A stretch of DNA of 64,000 nucleotides, taken from assembly GCF_002899895.1 (NCBI RefSeq), contig NZ_PPEI02000003.1, positions 310,001-374,000 on the forward strand, given 5' to 3'. Source of the DNA: Chryseobacterium oncorhynchi. Its GTDB lineage: Bacteria > Bacteroidota > Bacteroidia > Flavobacteriales > Weeksellaceae. The position numbers were made by a program, and so were the translations under genes. The notes under the pieces are model-generated. The model did not search any database. It was not told the DNA's origin and saw only the letters and a program-made list of their open reading frames with translations. Each line of letters opens with the position of its first letter. Position 1 is the first letter of the stretch. Shown in pieces: positions 53,162-61,134 of this stretch.

Positions 53162-53689
53162 ATGAAATTCTTAGTTTCAATTATCATATTAATTTTTCTG
53201 CAGGGATGTACGCAGAAACAACAACCCATTAAAACCACTTCTATGGAAAATACAGAAGCAAAAAACAATCCATACTATTCAAGAACCGATACTGCAAAGC
53301 TGAATATCTCCAATGATGAATGGAAGAAAATTCTAGCTCCCGATCTTTATGCTATTGCGAGAGAAGCTGCCACAGAAAGAGCATTTACAGGAAAGTACAA
53401 TGAATTCGATGAGGTAGGAGATTACTATTGTGCCGTTTGTGGAAATCATTTATTCCGTTCCACTTCAAAATTTGCAAGCAGCTGTGGCTGGCCAAGTTTC
53501 TTTGAAGCTGATAAGGAAGGGGTATATTATAAAAGAGATCAGGCCTACGGAATGGAGAGGGTAGAAGTTCTTTGTAAAAGATGTGATTCTCATTTGGGAC
53601 ATGTTTTTGATGATGGTCCGAAGCCTACCGGATTAAGATATTGCATGAATTCCGTAAGTCTGGAATTTGTTTCGGATTCACAAAAATAA
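53162..53689 (+). CDS. msrB: Peptide-methionine (R)-S-oxide reductase lipoprotein
   Basis: This 175-residue enzyme repairs Met-R-sulfoxide. A lipoprotein signal gives lipid Cys16 (IFLQGC), so it acts in the envelope. Zinc ligands Cys90/Cys93 (CAVC) and Cys138/Cys141 (CKRC) are present, and RYCMNSVSLEF carries catalytic Cys161. No msrA domain is fused or adjacent. A small DUF gene follows by 20 bp. Confidence 0.95.
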   Translation: MKFLVSIIILIFLQGCTQKQQPIKTTSMENTEAKNNPYYSRTDTAKLNISNDEWKKILAPDLYAIAREAATERAFTGKYNEFDEVGDYYCAVCGNHLFRSTSKFASSCGWPSFFEADKEGVYYKRDQAYGMERVEVLCKRCDSHLGHVFDDGPKPTGLRYCMNSVSLEFVSDSQK

Positions 53690-53709
53690 AATCATTTTAT
53701 CTACTTACT

Positions 53710-54096
53710 ATGGGAGAGGAGAGTCTGGAAAATAGAAAACAAATCTGGATCGCTCTGTCAGAACTATATCTTGATACAGAGCTTCAGGAGTCAGATTTCA
53801 AATATGTGGCAAAAGTTCTCTTTGAAAGCCCTTTTACTTTTGAAGAAATAAAAAGGATTGACGAATATGAAGTTTTTCCGGTCCTCTTTTCAAATCTACT
53901 AAGTCCGGCAGGAGAATGGGCAGGATTTAATGAGCTAATATTGGTTAAAAATATTATGAAATGGATCGAATCAAGAAGTAAGCTGGATATTTTCGCTGTC
54001 AAATGTATTTACCTTTTCTATGGTAAGATAAATAGGAGTTATTGGAAAAGAATAGAAGAGATTTATAATCAGATAGATGGAGGAGGTCACCGTTAA
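53710..54096 (+). CDS. Small uncharacterised protein (DUF7079-like)
   Basis: The protein is 128 residues from the ATG at 53710 (MGEESLENRKQIWIALSELYLDTE); the ORF upstream of this overlaps msrB in another frame and is not supported. It is helical and acidic-aromatic, with LFSNLLSPAGEWAGFNELIL in the middle. I recall this pattern as DUF7079, often found as a lone cytosolic protein and sometimes near toxin-immunity genes. No function is assigned. It probably shares the msrB transcript. Confidence 0.7.
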   Translation: MGEESLENRKQIWIALSELYLDTELQESDFKYVAKVLFESPFTFEEIKRIDEYEVFPVLFSNLLSPAGEWAGFNELILVKNIMKWIESRSKLDIFAVKCIYLFYGKINRSYWKRIEEIYNQIDGGGHR

Positions 54097-54155
54097 AGTT
54101 TCTTAAATTGAGTTAAACTTTTTGGAGTTATAACTGGCTGGTAATTATGTTTTTA

Positions 54156-54163
54156 TAATTTTG
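54156..54163 (+). promoter_or_regulatory. -7 promoter box of the L,D-transpeptidase gene
   Basis: TAATTTTG lies 31 bp upstream of the ATG at 54195. Confidence 0.55.
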
Positions 54164-54194
54164 CCCCACTAATTTGGAATTAATATATTATTGA

Positions 54195-54950
54195 ATGAAT
54201 GGATTTTATGGCGTATTAGGCCTTATTTACATGGTGACAACCTCATTCTATCTTTCTCCAAGAACGGCGGTAAAGAATGAAAATGTCATCACGACAAAAA
54301 CTGAAAGAGTAACTGACACGAAATCTGAGAAGAGTACAGCTGTTGTATCTTCGTCAGAAGCATTATACAATTCAATTGCATTTGAATCTGAACACGAACT
54401 GAACTACGAAGTATTCTCTAAAGCATTAACAGGATTTGAAAACTTAAAGAAAGCCGGATTGCTTACTCAGGACTCGCATTTATTGACTATCTGCGATTTT
54501 TCTATGTCCTCCAATATGAAAAGACTTTGGGTGATAGATCTTGATGACAAAAAAGTAGTATTCAACTCATTGGTTGCCCACGGAAAAAATACAGGCGAAG
54601 AATTTGCTACGAATTTTTCTAACACGGAAAGTTCGCGGCAGAGCAGCATGGGATTTTATATCACAGATGCAACTTATCAGGGTGACAACGGATATTCACT
54701 GAAGTTACTGGGAATGGATAAAGGTTTCAATGACGCTGCATACAGAAGAGCAATTGTAATGCATGGTGCAGATTATGTAAGCGATCAATTTGCTGCTACA
54801 CACAAAAGAATCGGAAGAAGCTGGGGATGTCCGGCAATACCAAGGGAACTGACACAATCTATGATCAATACAATAAAAGGAAGAAATTTATTATTCATTT
54901 ATTATCCTGATCAGAATTATCTTTCCTCTTCGGAATGGTTAAAATCATAA
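54195..54950 (+). CDS. Murein L,D-transpeptidase catalytic-domain protein (YkuD_2 type)
   Basis: This 251-residue protein has an N-terminal hydrophobic segment (about 1-20) for export. The catalytic block reads HGADYV followed by SWGCPAIPRE, with nucleophile Cys212 and the preceding His, as in the YkuD_2 family (PF13645). STSMGFYITDATYQGDNGYSLKLLGM-like sequence forms the barrel. It may make 3-3 peptidoglycan crosslinks or attach proteins, though many YkuD_2 members are untested. It has its own promoter and a bidirectional terminator. Confidence 0.9.
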   Translation: MNGFYGVLGLIYMVTTSFYLSPRTAVKNENVITTKTERVTDTKSEKSTAVVSSSEALYNSIAFESEHELNYEVFSKALTGFENLKKAGLLTQDSHLLTICDFSMSSNMKRLWVIDLDDKKVVFNSLVAHGKNTGEEFATNFSNTESSRQSSMGFYITDATYQGDNGYSLKLLGMDKGFNDAAYRRAIVMHGADYVSDQFAATHKRIGRSWGCPAIPRELTQSMINTIKGRNLLFIYYPDQNYLSSSEWLKS

Positions 54951-54954
54951 AAAT

Positions 54955-54985
54955 AAAAAGCAGTCAGATTAGACTGCTTTTTTAT
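54955..54985. terminator. Bidirectional terminator between the L,D-transpeptidase and histidine kinase genes
   Basis: AAAAAGCAGTC and GACTGCTTTTT form a perfect 11-bp stem with a 6-nt loop and T-runs on both strands. It overlaps the 3' edge of the kinase gene. Confidence 0.9.
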
Positions 54986-56355
54986 TTTTTGGAGGGAAAT
55001 ACTACCGTAAATATACTTCCTTTCGAAACTTCAGAATCTATAGTCAATCGACCTTCATGAATTTCTACAATTCTTTTTACAATAGAAAGACCGATTCCGT
55101 TTCCCTTTTCAAAATTTTTGTTAGAACCCCGGTAAAAAAGGTCATAAATTTTTAAAAGATCATTTTCTGAAATACCAATACCGTGGTCTATGAAATGGAT
55201 TTTTATATATTCTGAATGGGTTTCTATTTCTATATGACAACTTTTGTCTTCGGAATACTTACAGGCATTTTCCATCAGGTTTGAGAAAGCAACTTGCAAA
55301 AGGTAAGGATTGCCATAAAAATCATAATTGTTTTCATCATCATCAGAGGCGTTACTCATATAGTTGATTCCGATTTTGTAATGGATATTTTTCTGGAGCA
55401 ATGCAAGTTTGGCTTCTGCTAGGATCTCATCCAGACGGAGCGTGGTAAGACTGATTTGTGATACATCATAACTGGCTCTGGCGAAATCCAGAAGAGCCGA
55501 AGATAGCTCTGAGGCATCATTAGCATCTTGCAGAGCATTGTCAATAGAAAGTTTATAGTCCTCCAATGTCACATTAAGTTCCTTCGCAAGTTCAAGTTCT
55601 GCAATTAAGATAGAAAGAGGAGTTCGGAACTCATGGGAGATGGTGGTAACAAATTGCTTATGATTGTTAAAGGATTTTTCCAGCCTATTGAATGTAGAAT
55701 TAAAAGTTTCAGTCAGCTCATAAATTTCATCTTTTGCCTTAGGAACATTCAGCCGTTTATTCAGATTGTGCTCAGAGATATCGCGGATCTGAAGAATAAT
55801 ATCTTTTAAAGGCTTTAAAGTGTAATACGAAAAAAGGAATCCGACAATGAAAATAATCGCAATAGAGCTAAGATAAATGATGATGATATCTTTCTTAAAT
55901 TCTGAGATATGAGCTTTTCCGGTGATGTCTACTGCACTTCCAATGATATAATATTTTTCTTTGTTTGAATCAAATTGAATAGCGATATACTGACGATCAC
56001 CCTGCTGCCAGAATATTCTGTTTTTATTGGATCGGATAATTTTATCCAGATATTTTTCATTGCTTTTTAATGGAGGAATATCTGTAAATGTAAGCTCTTT
56101 TTTACTGTTATAAACACTGATATCTGCTTCATTCAATAGTTTTTGGTTACGTTGGTGAAGTTCACGGATTTTTTCATTAGTGATTTTCACATCAAAGATA
56201 AATTCAGACCGCCAGATAACTTTGTAGCCCAAACGATCATTAAACTCATCTTCCCTGTTTTTTTCGGAAACGAAATAAAGAACATAGGCAAACAAAAAGA
56301 GAATGCCTGCCGTAAGGATGGAGTATATGAGTGCTGTTCTGGTTGCTATTTTCAT
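54982..56355 (-). CDS. Sensor histidine kinase
   Basis: This 457-residue inner-membrane kinase has helices at about 8-30 and 155-178 that flank a periplasmic sensor of about 125 residues. A HAMP linker (about 180-232, LKPLKDIILQIRDISEHNLN) leads to the HisKA box ISHEFRTPLSIL with His241. The ATPase domain shows NLMENACKYSED (N box), HFIDHGIGISENDLLKIYDLF (G1) and GNGIGLSIVKRIVEIHEG (G2). Its start overlaps the response-regulator stop by 4 bp. The signal sensed is unknown. Confidence 0.96.
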   Translation of the reverse strand: MKIATRTALIYSILTAGILFLFAYVLYFVSEKNREDEFNDRLGYKVIWRSEFIFDVKITNEKIRELHQRNQKLLNEADISVYNSKKELTFTDIPPLKSNEKYLDKIIRSNKNRIFWQQGDRQYIAIQFDSNKEKYYIIGSAVDITGKAHISEFKKDIIIIYLSSIAIIFIVGFLFSYYTLKPLKDIILQIRDISEHNLNKRLNVPKAKDEIYELTETFNSTFNRLEKSFNNHKQFVTTISHEFRTPLSILIAELELAKELNVTLEDYKLSIDNALQDANDASELSSALLDFARASYDVSQISLTTLRLDEILAEAKLALLQKNIHYKIGINYMSNASDDDENNYDFYGNPYLLQVAFSNLMENACKYSEDKSCHIEIETHSEYIKIHFIDHGIGISENDLLKIYDLFYRGSNKNFEKGNGIGLSIVKRIVEIHEGRLTIDSEVSKGSIFTVVFPSKK

Positions 56356-57038
56356 AGTTGTGAGGCAAAAATAAATCCTACACCTGGTTTGGTATGAATA
56401 AGTTTATGGTCAAAATTTTTATCAATCTTTTTCCGCAGATAAGCAATATAAACATCAATATAATTCGTTCCGGTATCAAAATGATTTCCCCATACATTGT
56501 CTGCAATTTCTTCACGGGTAAGAATTCTTTCGGCATTGCTTACCAGAAACACAAGCAGTTTAAACTCTTTGGGAGTGAGTTCAATTTCTTTTCCGTTTCT
56601 GAAGACTCTGTTGATTTTTTTATCAATCTTAAGGTCATGATATTCCAGATCCGTTACATAAGCTTCTTTATTTCTATTTGATTTTCTTTGCAGAATAGCC
56701 TTTATCCTCACATAAAGTTCTCTGATTTCAAATGGTTTTACCATATAGTCATCCGCTCCTGCATCAAATCCCTCAATCTTTTCATCAATAGTCCCCAACG
56801 CAGTAAGCATGATAATGGGCAGATCAGGATATTTCTGTTTAATCAGCTTACACAGGTCAATGCCACTCATTTTTGGGAGCATAATATCTGTAATCGCAAG
56901 ATCAAATGTTATTTTATTCAATAGGACAATAGCATCTTCTGCATCTTCCGAAATATACACCTGATAGTCCTGGCTTTCCAGTCCTCTCTTCAAAAGGCTT
57001 GAAACGCGTGAATTATCTTCTATAATTAAAACTTTCAT
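56352..57038 (-). CDS. OmpR/PhoB-family response regulator
   Basis: This 228-residue protein has a receiver domain (1-120) with the acidic pocket at IIEDN, phosphoacceptor Asp51 in ITDIMLPKMSG and conserved Lys103 in VKPFE. A C-terminal winged helix (about 130-225) contains LTPKEFKLLVFLVSNAERIL and YIDVYIAYLRKKID. It is the first gene of the two-component operon. Tandem 11-bp repeats in the shared intergenic region (57173-57216) are the expected target type for this family. Confidence 0.97.
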   Translation of the reverse strand: MKVLIIEDNSRVSSLLKRGLESQDYQVYISEDAEDAIVLLNKITFDLAITDIMLPKMSGIDLCKLIKQKYPDLPIIMLTALGTIDEKIEGFDAGADDYMVKPFEIRELYVRIKAILQRKSNRNKEAYVTDLEYHDLKIDKKINRVFRNGKEIELTPKEFKLLVFLVSNAERILTREEIADNVWGNHFDTGTNYIDVYIAYLRKKIDKNFDHKLIHTKPGVGFIFASQL

Positions 57039-57126
57039 AAGGAAATAATATGAGCCTAAAGGGTTGGTTTTTTCATCAAGTTTTAGATTTCAAAATATTG
57101 ATTTTCAGTTGTCCTAAAAGCCTATA

Positions 57127-57134
57127 CAAAGGTA
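57127..57134 (-). promoter_or_regulatory. -7 promoter box of the two-component operon
   Basis: The minus strand reads TACCTTTG, 88 bp upstream of the regulator ATG, just left of the tandem repeat array. Confidence 0.55.
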
Positions 57135-57172
57135 TTTTATATTTTTCTTTTATCAGAAAAGATTAACCTTTT

Positions 57173-57216
57173 TAATAGTTTTCTATAAGGTTTCTAATAG
57201 TTTTCTAATAACTGAA
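57173..57216. promoter_or_regulatory. Tandem 11-bp repeat array, candidate response-regulator operator
   Basis: Four 11-bp units lie head to tail: TAATAGTTTTC (57173), TATAAGGTTTC (57184), TAATAGTTTTC (57195), TAATAACTGAA (57206). Units 1 and 3 are identical. The 11-bp period is the classic spacing of OmpR/PhoB direct-repeat sites. The array ends 15 bp before the porin -7 box and sits between the divergent promoters. Confidence 0.7.
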
Positions 57217-57231
57217 GCAGCATTCCCGATC

Positions 57232-57239
57232 TAATTTTG
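57232..57239 (+). promoter_or_regulatory. -7 promoter box of the porin operon
   Basis: TAATTTTG lies 38 bp upstream of the porin ATG and 15 bp downstream of the tandem repeats, an arrangement suited to activation. Confidence 0.65.
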
Positions 57240-57277
57240 TCCCGTTGAAATCAACAAAAAGATAAGAATAGAAAAAT

Positions 57278-58606
57278 ATGAAGACTACCTCTTTCAGAAC
57301 CGGAATTGCTTTGCTTTCCCTATTGGGATTCATGGGAAAATTAGAAGCTCAGAAAAAAAACGATTTTAATAATCCCGGGCTAACGCATTATTTCAATGAT
57401 GAACATTCACGATATATTTCCCTTAGCGGTTATGCGGAACTATGGGCCAGATATACACAGCTTAATCCGGGAAGTCTTGTTAATAATGAGGCAAAATCAG
57501 ATCTGTCTGACCTTTCTCTTCGTAGAGTTCGTGTGAAAATGACTTATAAGCCCACTGAAAAACTAATGTTTGTGTTACAGGGAGGAACCACCAATGTTAA
57601 TGTCAATGCAAAAGGGAGTAATTATTTTGATCTTTTGGATGCTTATGCTGAATATGCTTTCAATGATAAAATTGCTTTTGGTGCAGGGCGTTCTACTTGG
57701 CGTGGTCTTTCAAGATTTACTACAGGCCCTTTGAATACTTTATTATATGATTTGCCGGCTTATGCTACATCCAATGCCGGAGCTACAGATTATACCGTAA
57801 GAGAGCTGAGTGCTTATATTAAAGGGCAGCTTGGAAAATTTGATTACCGCCTGGTTGTAGCTGACCCTTATACAATGGCGACTTCGGATCCGAAACTGAA
57901 TGTAGCTTCTTTCAGCAAGAATTCTCCGGGAAAAGACTTCTCCGGATATTTCAGATATGCTTTTTTAGATAAAGAAAATATTTCTACTCCTTTCAATTCC
58001 GGGACGTATGTAGGGAAGAAAAATGTGCTGAGCCTTGGAGCTGGGTTTGATTATATCCACAATGCATTATGGCATCTGGACGCTGGTAAAAATACAGTAA
58101 ATGATGATATGAAGAGCTTTGCCGTAGACTTATTTTATGATGCGCCACTTAACAAAGCAAAAGGAACTTCCATAAGTGCATATGGAATGGCAATGCATAA
58201 CGATTACGGTCCCAATTATATTCGATATGTAGGAACCAACAATCCGGCAACCTCTGTAGATGTTACACAAGCCAGCCTGAACGGAGCGGGAAATGCTATG
58301 CCCGTTATTGGAACAGGAAATACGTATTATGTACAATTAGGAGGGACTCTTCCTTATTTGAATAAAGAAAAGAAAAATCTTCAGCTTCAGCCTGCTGTGG
58401 GAATGCAGCTGTCAGACCTTAAAGGACTTCATGATAATGCAGTTATTTATGATGCTGGAATTTCCTTGTTGATGAACGGAATGTCTTCGCGATTAACTTT
58501 TGATGCACAAAACAGACCTGTTTACGCTAATGATCCTTCAAACAATGCCGTAGTTTCTGAGAGAAAATGGCAGTTTGTCCTTAAATATAGAATAGATTTT
58601 AATTAA
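57278..58606 (+). CDS. Outer-membrane porin-like protein
   Basis: This 442-residue protein has a signal peptide (about 1-24, ending LEAQ) and then a beta-barrel pattern: LSLRRVRVKMTYKPTEKLMFVLQ, FDLLDAYAEYAFNDKIAFGAG. The C-terminal WQFVLKYRIDFN again fits a barrel end. It resembles phosphate- or oligosaccharide-selective porins of the OprO/OprP and alginate-export type. It heads an operon with a Dabb and a cupin gene and lies opposite a two-component system, so it is likely controlled by it. The solute is unknown. Confidence 0.85.
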   Translation: MKTTSFRTGIALLSLLGFMGKLEAQKKNDFNNPGLTHYFNDEHSRYISLSGYAELWARYTQLNPGSLVNNEAKSDLSDLSLRRVRVKMTYKPTEKLMFVLQGGTTNVNVNAKGSNYFDLLDAYAEYAFNDKIAFGAGRSTWRGLSRFTTGPLNTLLYDLPAYATSNAGATDYTVRELSAYIKGQLGKFDYRLVVADPYTMATSDPKLNVASFSKNSPGKDFSGYFRYAFLDKENISTPFNSGTYVGKKNVLSLGAGFDYIHNALWHLDAGKNTVNDDMKSFAVDLFYDAPLNKAKGTSISAYGMAMHNDYGPNYIRYVGTNNPATSVDVTQASLNGAGNAMPVIGTGNTYYVQLGGTLPYLNKEKKNLQLQPAVGMQLSDLKGLHDNAVIYDAGISLLMNGMSSRLTFDAQNRPVYANDPSNNAVVSERKWQFVLKYRIDFN

Positions 58607-58611
58607 AATAA

Positions 58612-59037
58612 ATGACGATGGAAAGAAGAAAATTTTTATTCCAGTCAGTTAAGGCTTCTGCATTTCTCTTGATTTCAGGAAATCTGTTGGCCAACCATTT
58701 ACCCATGTTTAACCCAATAAAAAAGAAAAAAATGTACTTCCATTATTTACTGTTTTGGCTCAGAAAAGATCTTTCCGAGCATGAAGTAAAAGAATTTGAA
58801 AATTTTTTTGAAGGTCTTAAAAAACTTCCTTATCAAAAGAATCTCCGTTACGGAAAACCTGCAGACTCCAGCCCAAGAAGTGTTTTAGACAGCAGTTTTA
58901 CCTACAATGCTTCTATGGAATTTGATAGCCTGGAAGAGCTTGAAGCCTATGGAAAACTTCCTGAGCATCTGGCTTTAGTTCAACAATATAAACCATTCTT
59001 TGACAGAATGCTGGTTTATGATACTGTGTATAATTAA
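58612..59037 (+). CDS. Dabb (stress-responsive barrel) family protein with export signal
   Basis: This 141-residue protein begins MERRKFLFQSVKASAFLLIS at 58618 (an ATG two codons earlier is equally possible), which resembles a Tat-like signal (RRKF). The mature part, MYFHYLLFWLRKDLSEHEVKEFE to MLVYDTVYN, matches the Dabb fold: an H-x-x-x-FW start and a long middle helix. Dabb proteins are dimeric alpha/beta barrels; some are cyclases or dehydratases, but most have no known activity. It lies 5 bp after the porin gene. Confidence 0.85.
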   Translation: MTMERRKFLFQSVKASAFLLISGNLLANHLPMFNPIKKKKMYFHYLLFWLRKDLSEHEVKEFENFFEGLKKLPYQKNLRYGKPADSSPRSVLDSSFTYNASMEFDSLEELEAYGKLPEHLALVQQYKPFFDRMLVYDTVYN

Positions 59038-59058
59038 AAATAAAAAATTAAATTTATA

Positions 59059-59538
59059 ATGAAAAATTTCATTAAAGGCTTCAGCCTTGTTTTAGCATTA
59101 AGTACTGTAGGACTTATGAACGGACAACATAAAAACCACAAAAATGTAAGTGTAACTCCGGAAGCTTCTTCCGAGTTTATTCCTGCTATAAGATTAATTA
59201 ATAATCCCGATGGATCATGTACTTTTGAGAAAGGAAAAATACCGACTCTTAAACACATGAACACCACGACTTTCTGGATGAGTAATAAAACGGAAGAATG
59301 GGAAAAAAATGCCCATCCGGCACCCAGAAGACAATATGTTATTACAATTAAGGGAAATATAAGATTTAAAGTAACAGATGGATCTACCTTTATAATTAAA
59401 CCGGGAGTCGTTCTTTTAGCGGAAGACCTTCAAGGAACAGGACATAGTTGGGATATGGTGAAAAGTAAAGAATGGGAGAGGCTGTATGTTCCGATTTCAG
59501 AAAACTCGGATGACTTTTTTATCCCGGACGCTAAGTAA
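59059..59538 (+). CDS. Secreted cupin-domain protein
   Basis: This 159-residue protein has a signal peptide (MKNFIKGFSLVLALSTVGLMNGQ). The mature part is a small beta-barrel with APRRQYVITIKGNIRFKVTDGSTFIIKPGVVLLAEDLQGTGHSW, a cupin-like core with a poor metal site (one His plus Glu/Asp). It is the third gene of the porin operon and ends at a terminator. It may bind a small ligand; enzymatic activity cannot be inferred. Confidence 0.8.
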   Translation: MKNFIKGFSLVLALSTVGLMNGQHKNHKNVSVTPEASSEFIPAIRLINNPDGSCTFEKGKIPTLKHMNTTTFWMSNKTEEWEKNAHPAPRRQYVITIKGNIRFKVTDGSTFIIKPGVVLLAEDLQGTGHSWDMVKSKEWERLYVPISENSDDFFIPDAK

Positions 59539-59589
59539 TCTTTGATAAAAATCTCTTTTTGAGAGAGTATATATATTCGTTATGTTTTG

Positions 59590-59616
59590 AAGCAGTCAGT
59601 TTTGGCTGCTTTTTTG
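59590..59616 (+). terminator. Terminator of the porin-Dabb-cupin operon
   Basis: AAGCAGTC and GGCTGCTT form an 8-bp stem with one wobble and a 6-nt loop, followed by TTTTT. Confidence 0.8.
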
Positions 59617-59633
59617 AAATCATAGTGGGTAAA

Positions 59634-59664
59634 AAATCCCTGCATGACTATCATGCAGGGATTT
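59634..59664 (-). terminator. Terminator of fabF
   Basis: AAATCCCTGCATGA and TCATGCAGGGATTT form a perfect 14-bp stem with a 3-nt loop. On the minus strand TTT follows; it can also act on the plus strand. Confidence 0.85.
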
Positions 59665-59687
59665 CTTATTATTATTTTTAATTCAGA

Positions 59688-60929
59688 TTATCTGAACTTC
59701 TTGAATACTAAAGTTGCATTATGCCCTCCAAAACCAAAGGCATTGCTCAGTGCAAAATTGATATCTTTTTCTTTTGCTTTCCCAAAAACAATATTAATAT
59801 CTTTCGGAATGTTCTCGTCAATATGATGAAGGTTAATGGTAGGAGGAATAATTCCATTTTGAATAGCCTTAATGGAAAGAATAGCTTCAACGGCTCCGGC
59901 AGCACCCAATAAATGCCCTGTCATGGATTTAGTAGCACTTATATCAAGGTTTTTACTTCCTTTAAAAGCATTGTTAATTGCTTTTAATTCAACTAAATCT
60001 CCCAGTGGTGTTGAAGTGGCGTGTGGATTAATATAATCTATATCTTCCATGTTCACACCAGCTTCTTTTACAGCGATTTGCATGGCTTTGATAGCTCCAA
60101 TACCGTCAGGATGAGGTGCTGTCATGTGATAAGCATCTGCCGTCATAGCCGCTCCTGCCAATTCAGCATAGATTTTTGCCCCTCTTGCTTTGGCGTGTTC
60201 ATACTCTTCCAGAATTAAAGCTCCGGCTCCTTCACCCATTACAAATCCGTCTCTCTCTGCATCATAAGGACGACTGGCGGAGGTAATATCATCATTTCTT
60301 GTAGACATTGCCTTCATAATAGAGAATCCTCCAATAGATGCAGGAGTAATAGCAGCTTCAGAACCACCACTTACGATTACTTTCGCCTTTCCGAGACGGA
60401 TATAATTGAAAGCGTCCATTATTGCTGTATTTCCTGTTGCACAAGCAGAAACCGTTGTATAATTGATTCCCTGAAGTCCATATTTCATGGAAATCATTCC
60501 GGAAGCCATGTTGGCAATAAATTTAGGGACAAAAAATGGATTAAAACGTGGTGTTCCATCACCTTGCGCGAAATCCATTACCTCCTTTTCAAAAGTCCAC
60601 ATTCCGCCTTGCCCTGTTCCCCAGATCACACCTGTATCAAAAGGATCCATATTTTCAAGCTCAAGACCGGAATCTTTTAATGCCTCCGCAGAAGCGTACA
60701 TTGCATATTGTGTAAAAAGATCACTTCTTTTAATTTCATTGTGGGTAAGGTGTACCTTTGGGTCAAAACCCTTTACCTCACAAGCAAAGTGTACCTTAAA
60801 CTTTTCTGAATCGAAATGAGTGATTAACCCTGCTCCGCTAGCTCCGTTAATACTGTTTTGCCAAAAATCTTCGACATTATTTCCCAGGGGAGTCAATGCT
60901 CCCAAGCCTGTAATGACAACTCTTTTCAT
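59688..60929 (-). CDS. fabF: 3-oxoacyl-ACP synthase II
   Basis: This 413-residue condensing enzyme elongates fatty acyl-ACP in the cytosol. The triad is intact: Cys163 in SACATGNTAI, His in NPHATSTPLGD at about 303 and His in SMTGHLLGAAGAVEA at about 340. The N-terminus KRVVITGLGALTPLG is canonical. No acpP precedes it here. A perfect dyad (60968-60984) lies about 39 bp upstream, a possible operator for a fatty-acid regulator. Confidence 0.97.
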   Translation of the reverse strand: MKRVVITGLGALTPLGNNVEDFWQNSINGASGAGLITHFDSEKFKVHFACEVKGFDPKVHLTHNEIKRSDLFTQYAMYASAEALKDSGLELENMDPFDTGVIWGTGQGGMWTFEKEVMDFAQGDGTPRFNPFFVPKFIANMASGMISMKYGLQGINYTTVSACATGNTAIMDAFNYIRLGKAKVIVSGGSEAAITPASIGGFSIMKAMSTRNDDITSASRPYDAERDGFVMGEGAGALILEEYEHAKARGAKIYAELAGAAMTADAYHMTAPHPDGIGAIKAMQIAVKEAGVNMEDIDYINPHATSTPLGDLVELKAINNAFKGSKNLDISATKSMTGHLLGAAGAVEAILSIKAIQNGIIPPTINLHHIDENIPKDINIVFGKAKEKDINFALSNAFGFGGHNATLVFKKFR

Positions 60930-60962
60930 ATTTAGTTATTAATTTTAAACAGATTAGATTTT

Positions 60963-60988
60963 CATGTGGTAAATCCGATTTACCCATG
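60963..60988. promoter_or_regulatory. Inverted repeat upstream of fabF
   Basis: GGTAAATC (60968-60975) and GATTTACC (60977-60984) are perfect 8-bp arms around one central base, and CATG tetramers flank them. The whole dyad spans 26 bp, 34-59 bp upstream of the fabF start, where a promoter is expected. It is a likely operator; the regulator is unknown. Confidence 0.55.
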
Positions 60989-61134
60989 CTTCATTTTCAC
61001 TTCTTTCTTTTATCATTTGGGTTTTCATTTGCAATATTATCATTTTTCTTTCGCTACAGACGAATAATTAGACATATTATTTATAGCATAACGAAATAAT
61101 TTTAGATAAAAGAGAGTACTTTTATTATTGTAAA

